Below are positions 40,550-44,438 of a stretch of 44,438 nt of DNA, one piece after another. The stretch's first letter is position 1, and every line of letters begins with the position of its first letter. The notes beneath the pieces were generated by a model. The model was not told the origin of the DNA. It ran no database searches and saw only the letters and a program-made list of their open reading frames with translations. This stretch comes from Actinomycetota bacterium (lineage in GTDB: Bacteria > Actinomycetota > Coriobacteriia > Anaerosomatales > UBA912): contig JAMDCK010000034.1 in the NCBI GenBank assembly GCA_023488435.1, positions 1 to 44,438 on the forward strand, read 5' to 3'. Position numbers and translations under genes: made by a program.

Positions 40550-42109
40550 ATGGACAAGGTCGAGGTGAAGCGTGCCCTGGTGTCGGTGACTGACAAGACG
40601 GGCGTTGTGGAGTTCTGTAGGGCGTTGGCGGAGGAGTTCGGAGTCGAGATCGTCTCGACAGGCGGCACGGCGACCGTGCTTGCCGAGGCAGGCATCGCGG
40701 TCAGACCCATCGACGACCTCACCGGCTTTCCGGAGATGATGGACGGCCGCGTCAAGACGCTGCACCCGCGCGTCCACGGAGGGTTGCTCGCGCGCCGGGA
40801 CGTGCCCGCGCACATGGCAGCCGCCGAGGAACACGGCATCGGCATGATCGATATGGTCGTCGTCAACCTCTACGCCTTCGAGCAGACGGTGGCGCACCCG
40901 GGCGTGTCCGAGGAAGACGCAATCGAGAACATCGACATCGGCGGTCCTTCGATGCTGCGCAGCGCCGCGAAGAACTTCGAAAGCGTCGCGGTGGTGACCG
41001 ACCCGGCCAGCTACTCCGCCATCCTCGCCGAGATGCGCGAGAACTCCGGCGCGACCACGCTGCCCACCAGGCGCGCACTCGCCCTCGAGGTCTTCCGCAC
41101 CACGAGCGCTTACGACAGCGCGATCTGGATGCACCTTTCAGGCTACGGGCAGACGCGCTTCCCCGAGGAGGCCCGCTTCCGCCTCGAGAAGATTCAGGAC
41201 CTGCGATACGGCGAGAATCCTCACCAGGAAGCGGCGTTCTACCGCTTCCTCGATGCCGCCGAGCACACCCTGGCGCGCGCTTCGCAGCTCCAGGGCAAGG
41301 AGCTCTCGTACAACAACATCCTCGACACCGACGCCGCCTGGAGCGCCGTGCGCGAGTTCGACGCGCCTGCGTGCGTCATCGTCAAGCACACGAACCCGTG
41401 CGGCATCTCGGTCGCAGATGACCTGGTTGCCGCGTACCGCAAGGCGCACGAGGTCGACCCCGTGAGCGCCTTCGGTGGCGTGATGGCCTTCAACCGCGAG
41501 GTCTCCTCGGCGGTTATCGAGGCGATTTTGGCGAACGGGCAGTTCGTGGAGGTCATGATCGCGCCTTCCTTCGCCGATGACGCGCTGGAGCTGCTCGCCT
41601 CCAAGCCCAACGTGCGCGTGCTCGCCACCGGCGGGGTGCGCACAGGCGGCGGCCGATACGAGTCGCGCGCGGTCGAGGGCGGGATGCTAGTGCAGACGAG
41701 CGACCGCGTTGCCGAGGACCCCTCGGCGTTCACGGTGCCCACCAAGGCCAAGCCGACCGCCGAGCAAATGGAGCAGATGCTGTTCGCATGGAAGGTAGCC
41801 AAGAGTGTGAAGTCCAACGCGATGGTGATCGCGGCTGATCTCGCGACCGTGGGGGTGGGTGCCGGGCAGATGAATCGCGTGAACTCGGCGCGCATCGCGG
41901 TCGAGCAAGCTGCCGAGAAGGCCCGCGGAGCCGTGGCCGCCAGCGACGCGTTCCTGCCCTTTGCCGACACGCTCGAGGTGTGCGCGGCTGCGGGCATCGT
42001 CGCGCTGATCCAGCCCGGCGGCTCGATGCGCGATGACGAGGTCATCGCGAAAGCCGACGAGCTCGGTGTGGCGATGGTGTTTACCGGGCATCGCCACTTC
42101 AGGCACTAG
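40550..42109 (+). CDS. purH: Bifunctional AICAR formyltransferase/IMP cyclohydrolase
   Basis: 519 residues, the usual size. N-terminal cyclohydrolase (ALVSVTDKTGVVEFCRAL, VSTGGTATVLAEAG, MMDGRVKTLHPRVHGG) and C-terminal formyltransferase (LRYGENPHQEAAFYR, GKELSYNNILDTDAAW, VKHTNPCGIS). It performs the last two steps of IMP synthesis. Ribosome site AAAGGGAG. It is the last purine gene, 12 bases before the aminotransferase-like gene. Confidence 0.98.
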   Translation: MDKVEVKRALVSVTDKTGVVEFCRALAEEFGVEIVSTGGTATVLAEAGIAVRPIDDLTGFPEMMDGRVKTLHPRVHGGLLARRDVPAHMAAAEEHGIGMIDMVVVNLYAFEQTVAHPGVSEEDAIENIDIGGPSMLRSAAKNFESVAVVTDPASYSAILAEMRENSGATTLPTRRALALEVFRTTSAYDSAIWMHLSGYGQTRFPEEARFRLEKIQDLRYGENPHQEAAFYRFLDAAEHTLARASQLQGKELSYNNILDTDAAWSAVREFDAPACVIVKHTNPCGISVADDLVAAYRKAHEVDPVSAFGGVMAFNREVSSAVIEAILANGQFVEVMIAPSFADDALELLASKPNVRVLATGGVRTGGGRYESRAVEGGMLVQTSDRVAEDPSAFTVPTKAKPTAEQMEQMLFAWKVAKSVKSNAMVIAADLATVGVGAGQMNRVNSARIAVEQAAEKARGAVAASDAFLPFADTLEVCAAAGIVALIQPGGSMRDDEVIAKADELGVAMVFTGHRHFRH

Positions 42110-42121
42110 CGGGAGGCGGGG

Positions 42122-42829
42122 ATGCTGTCGCAGGCGCTGCGAGAGACCATCCGGGTGCAGGGCGGGCTCATACCGCTGCTCGAGCTGCACCTGGCGCGCC
42201 TGGCCGCAGGCGGCTGTGATGCCGCGATGGTCGCCGCTGCGCGCCGCGAGGCCATGCGAGCCGCCGAGGAGTGGCCCGAACCCTACGGTCGCATGACGCT
42301 GCACGTCGCGGTGGACGGCCGGGCGCGTGCAGAGGTCTCCTCGGCAGCGTCGATGATCGACGTGCCCGGCGGGCCGAGCATCGCCTTCGTGGTGACGCCC
42401 GAGCCGGTTCTGCCTCCTGGCGGCGCGAAGCCCGAGGATCGCTCCTTCTGGGACCGCGCGGTCGAACAGGCGCGCACCCAAGGGGCCGACGTCGCCGTGC
42501 TCGTCTCGGCGGCGGGACTCGTCTTCGACACCTCGCACGCGACCTTGTGGGTGCGCTTCGGCGATAGGCTGCTCACGCCCGCAAGCCCGCCCGCGCTGGC
42601 CGGAGTGTCTCGGCGGGTGGTCTTCGATGCCGCTCCTGAGCTGGGCTTCTCCGCCGAAGAGGCGCCGCTGACGGCCGCCGATGTCGACGCCGCCGACGAG
42701 GTCGTGCTCACGACCGCGGTCGCAGGCGCGATCGCCGTGCGTGGCCGAGGCGGCCCTGCGGCAGAGGCGCTGGCGGCGCGCTTCGCTCGGCTTTTCGCCG
42801 GTGCGGGGGATGGCGCCAGGGATGGCTGA
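42122..42829 (+). CDS. pabC: Class IV PLP enzyme, probable aminodeoxychorismate lyase
   Basis: 235 residues. Fold-type IV layout: an N-terminal FETIRVQGG-like start (LRETIRVQGGLIPLLELHLARL), a candidate PLP lysine in GGAKPEDRSFWDRA near 101, then GADVAVLVSAAGLVFDTSHATLW, where most relatives have Glu in place of the Asp. It probably releases pyruvate from aminodeoxychorismate to give p-aminobenzoate, since a pabB-like gene overlaps its end by 8 bases. Branched-chain or D-amino acid transaminase is a less likely alternative given the short length. Confidence 0.82.
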   Translation: MLSQALRETIRVQGGLIPLLELHLARLAAGGCDAAMVAAARREAMRAAEEWPEPYGRMTLHVAVDGRARAEVSSAASMIDVPGGPSIAFVVTPEPVLPPGGAKPEDRSFWDRAVEQARTQGADVAVLVSAAGLVFDTSHATLWVRFGDRLLTPASPPALAGVSRRVVFDAAPELGFSAEEAPLTAADVDAADEVVLTTAVAGAIAVRGRGGPAAEALAARFARLFAGAGDGARDG

Positions 42830-44033
42830 GCGCTCGCCAGCCGCCATCGCGCGAGCGATCGGGCTTGCGCGCAAGCCGCTGGTGCTGGAGCCGTCGGGTG
42901 CGAGCGGGTGGTTCGGTGGGATGTCGCTCGTGTGCGCGGATCCGGTCGCCGACACGCACGGCGCTGACCTACGGGAGGCCGCTTCCGCACTAGAGGCCGT
43001 CATGAACGCCGAGGAGCCCCTGCTAGCGGCCGCAATCGTGCCCTACGACGGCACCGGGTGCCGGATCCGTCTCTACCGCGGGGGGCTCATGCGGACCGAT
43101 GGCGGCTGGGAGCCGTGGGGTGAGCCCGGCGACCTGCGCGCGGACGACCTCGGCGAGCCGCCGGTGCCCGCCGCGAGCCCCGCCCCCGAGACCCCGCTGC
43201 TCGCGGACGCGCGCTTCGACCTTGCGAAGGCCGACTACCTCGCGCGGGTCGAAGCGGTCCGCTCGGCGATCCGCGACGGCGACGTCTACGTCCTCAACCT
43301 CACGATGCGCCTCCAGGGCACTCTGCGAACGGACGTCGCGGCGGCTTTCGAGGCGCTACTGGGCTCCTCGGCAGGGCCGATGTCGGCGATGTGGGCTGCT
43401 GAGGAGAGCGCGATCGTCTCCGTCTCGCCCGAGCGATTCCTCGCCGTGACCGCCGAGAGCCCGCGGACCGGTGGCGTGCGCCACGCCGAGATCCAGCCGA
43501 TCAAGGGCACGCGGCCGCGCGGTGCCGACCCCGTCACCGACGCGCGACTCGCCGCCGAGCTTGCCGCCAGCGCCAAGGAGCGCGCCGAGCACCTGATGAT
43601 CGTCGATTTGGAGCGCAACGACCTGGGCCGGGTGTGCGAGACCGGCAGCGTCATCGTCGAGCCACTCTTCGAGGTGTTCGCGACGCCGTACTGCCATCAA
43701 CTCGTGAGCGGCGTGCGCGGGCGACTTCGGCCTGACGCCACAATCGCCGAGCTGCTGGAGGCTGCCTTCCCGTGCGGATCGGTGACCGGCGCGCCGAAGA
43801 TCGCAGCGATGCGGCTGATACGCGAGCTGGAGGTCACGCCCCGCGGCGCGTATACCGGCGCACTGGTTGTGGCGATGCCTGGGCGGATGGACTCCTCGGT
43901 GTTGATCCGCACGCTCGAACTCGACGGCACGACCGCGCGCTGGGGGACCGGCGGCGGGATCACGATCGATTCGGACCCCGAAGCCGAATGGCTCGAAGCC
44001 CTACTGAAGGCGCGACCCGTCCTGGGCGGCTGA
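42822..44033 (+). CDS. pabB: Aminodeoxychorismate synthase component I-like chorismate-binding enzyme
   Basis: 403 residues from the ATG at 42822; an ATG four codons earlier is also possible. Chorismate-binding fold: DYLARVEAVRSAIRDGDVYVLNLTMRL, IQPIKGTRPRGADP near 220-233, ERAEHLMIVDLERNDLGRVCETGSV, and the C-terminal GSVTGAPKIAAMRLIRELE. The KGTRPRG lysine is the nucleophile used by PabB rather than TrpE. Together with the overlapping pabC it makes p-aminobenzoate for folate, which supplies formyl-THF to PurN and PurH. A PabA glutaminase is not encoded nearby. Confidence 0.9.
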   Translation: MAERSPAAIARAIGLARKPLVLEPSGASGWFGGMSLVCADPVADTHGADLREAASALEAVMNAEEPLLAAAIVPYDGTGCRIRLYRGGLMRTDGGWEPWGEPGDLRADDLGEPPVPAASPAPETPLLADARFDLAKADYLARVEAVRSAIRDGDVYVLNLTMRLQGTLRTDVAAAFEALLGSSAGPMSAMWAAEESAIVSVSPERFLAVTAESPRTGGVRHAEIQPIKGTRPRGADPVTDARLAAELAASAKERAEHLMIVDLERNDLGRVCETGSVIVEPLFEVFATPYCHQLVSGVRGRLRPDATIAELLEAAFPCGSVTGAPKIAAMRLIRELEVTPRGAYTGALVVAMPGRMDSSVLIRTLELDGTTARWGTGGGITIDSDPEAEWLEALLKARPVLGG

Positions 44034-44052
44034 ACCCTCGGGAGTAGCGGCG

Positions 44053-44081
44053 TTGACGTGTGTCACGTGACGAGTTACAAT
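44053..44081 (+). promoter_or_regulatory. Promoter of higBA with spacer palindrome
   Basis: TTGACG (44053-44058), 17-base spacer, TACAAT (44076-44081). The perfect palindrome GTCACGTGAC (44062-44071) lies in the spacer and is a likely autorepressor site. The ATG at 44088 starts 6 bases after the -10 box, so the message is probably leaderless. Confidence 0.78.
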
Positions 44082-44087
44082 CATCAG

Positions 44088-44369
44088 ATGATACGGACTT
44101 TCGGCGATAAGCGCACGCAGCAGATATATACCACTGGTACAGCGAAGCGGTTCCCCCCGGATGTGATGAAGCGGGCGCGCCGTAAGCTGGAGTACCTGGA
44201 CTTGGCGGCGCGGCTAGAGGACCTGATGGAGCCACCGAGCAATAGGCTTCACAGCCTCGATGGCGACCGCAAGGGACAATACTCGATCTCCATCAATGAT
44301 CAGTGGCGCATCTGCTTCGTGTTTCAAGACGGAGACGCCTACGATGTCGAGATCTGCGACTACCACTGA
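44088..44369 (+). CDS. higB: HigB/RelE-family mRNA-cleaving toxin
   Basis: 93 residues. Matches the short HigB pattern through its length: MIRTFGDKRTQQIYTTG, KRFPPDVMKRARRKLEYLD, PPSNRLHSLDGDRKGQYSI, NDQWRICFVF and YDVEICDYH. The family cleaves mRNA on the ribosome, using basic and His residues such as those in the LDGDRKGQYS loop. Toxin before antitoxin is the usual hig order. There is no ribosome-binding site before the ATG, in keeping with a leaderless transcript. Confidence 0.93.
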   Translation: MIRTFGDKRTQQIYTTGTAKRFPPDVMKRARRKLEYLDLAARLEDLMEPPSNRLHSLDGDRKGQYSISINDQWRICFVFQDGDAYDVEICDYH

Positions 44370-44382
44370 GATGAGGTGCAGC

Positions 44383-44438
44383 ATGGCCATCCCCAACAAC
44401 ATAGAGCGCACGATACGGCCGGTCCACCCTGGAGAGAT
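44383..44438 (+). CDS. higA: HigA-family antitoxin (N-terminal fragment, cut by window end)
   Basis: The first 18 codons are visible: MAIPNNIERTIRPVHPGE. The RPVHPGE start is characteristic of HigA/VapI-type XRE antitoxins. GAGGTG lies 7 bases upstream. The rest of the gene is beyond the window. Confidence 0.85.
   Translation, partial: MAIPNNIERTIRPVHPGE

Overview
The window is high-GC, densely packed bacterial DNA. Biosynthetic genes overlap by 1-8 bases, GTG and TTG starts are frequent, and the gene content is that of an anaerobe: rubrerythrin, 4Fe-4S APS reductase, ferredoxin-domain sulfite reductase, and membrane Fe-S and cytochrome b redox proteins. My best guess is an uncultured or little-studied actinobacterium of the Coriobacteriia type (OPB41/Anaerosoma-like). 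That placement is inference from gene style and is not proven by any marker gene here.

Layout. (1) 1-2.7 kb: gdhA, then a two-gene nucleotidyltransferase/helix-turn-helix cassette lying between two 44-bp copies of the gdhA terminator. (2) 2.7-4.7 kb: a Tat-exported four-cluster Fe-S subunit and a cytochrome b subunit. Their promoter carries a perfect CsoR/CstR-like palindrome in its spacer. (3) 4.6-6.6 kb: an AT-richer island with two unrecognised genes. (4) 6.6-10.9 kb: a NapH-like polyferredoxin and a nickel/cobalt ECF transporter with NikR. (5) 10.7-13.9 kb: purB and hisF, with a perfect 753-bp tandem duplication that leaves a truncated purB copy. (6) 13.9-26.3 kb: a sulfate-to-cysteine supercluster: cysH, cysD, cysN, sulfate ABC transporter, sulfite reductase, TusA-like protein, JAMM protease, ThiS-like carrier, cysteine synthase, ThiF/MoeB-like enzyme and sirohaem synthase. 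(7) 26.3-30.1 kb: an ACT-domain protein, rubrerythrin, a two-component system and a small membrane protein. (8) 30.1-42.1 kb: a nearly complete purine operon (purC, S, Q, L, F, M, N, H), with small membrane proteins and a solute-binding lipoprotein embedded, and a second perfect tandem duplication (896 bp) across purF. (9) 42.1-44.4 kb: pabC- and pabB-like genes and the start of a higBA toxin-antitoxin locus.

How the parts work together. The sulfur cluster can import sulfate, activate it to APS, reduce APS directly to sulfite and then to sulfide, make the sirohaem needed for that step, and load sulfur on a small ubiquitin-fold carrier. The carrier ends Gly-Gly-Arg-Leu, so the adjacent JAMM protease probably trims it before the ThiF-like enzyme activates it and cysteine synthase uses it. 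The CysN C-terminus resembles APS kinase but has lost its P-loop, which fits a pathway that stops at APS. A 25-bp near-palindromic element occurs in front of both cysH and the sulfate-transport genes and is a candidate operator of the regulon.

The observations most worth checking are the terminator-flanked cassette, the trimmed sulfur carrier inside the sulfate operon, the shared sulfur operator, the spacer operator of the Fe-S/cytochrome operon, and the two blunt-ended exact tandem duplications, which may be real or assembly errors. No tRNA, rRNA, CRISPR array or transposase was seen. The only gene-free stretches approaching 300 bases are 4460-4677, 6389-6633 and 27563-27769; the first holds two promoters and two palindromes, the second only a hairpin, the third a terminator-like hairpin.
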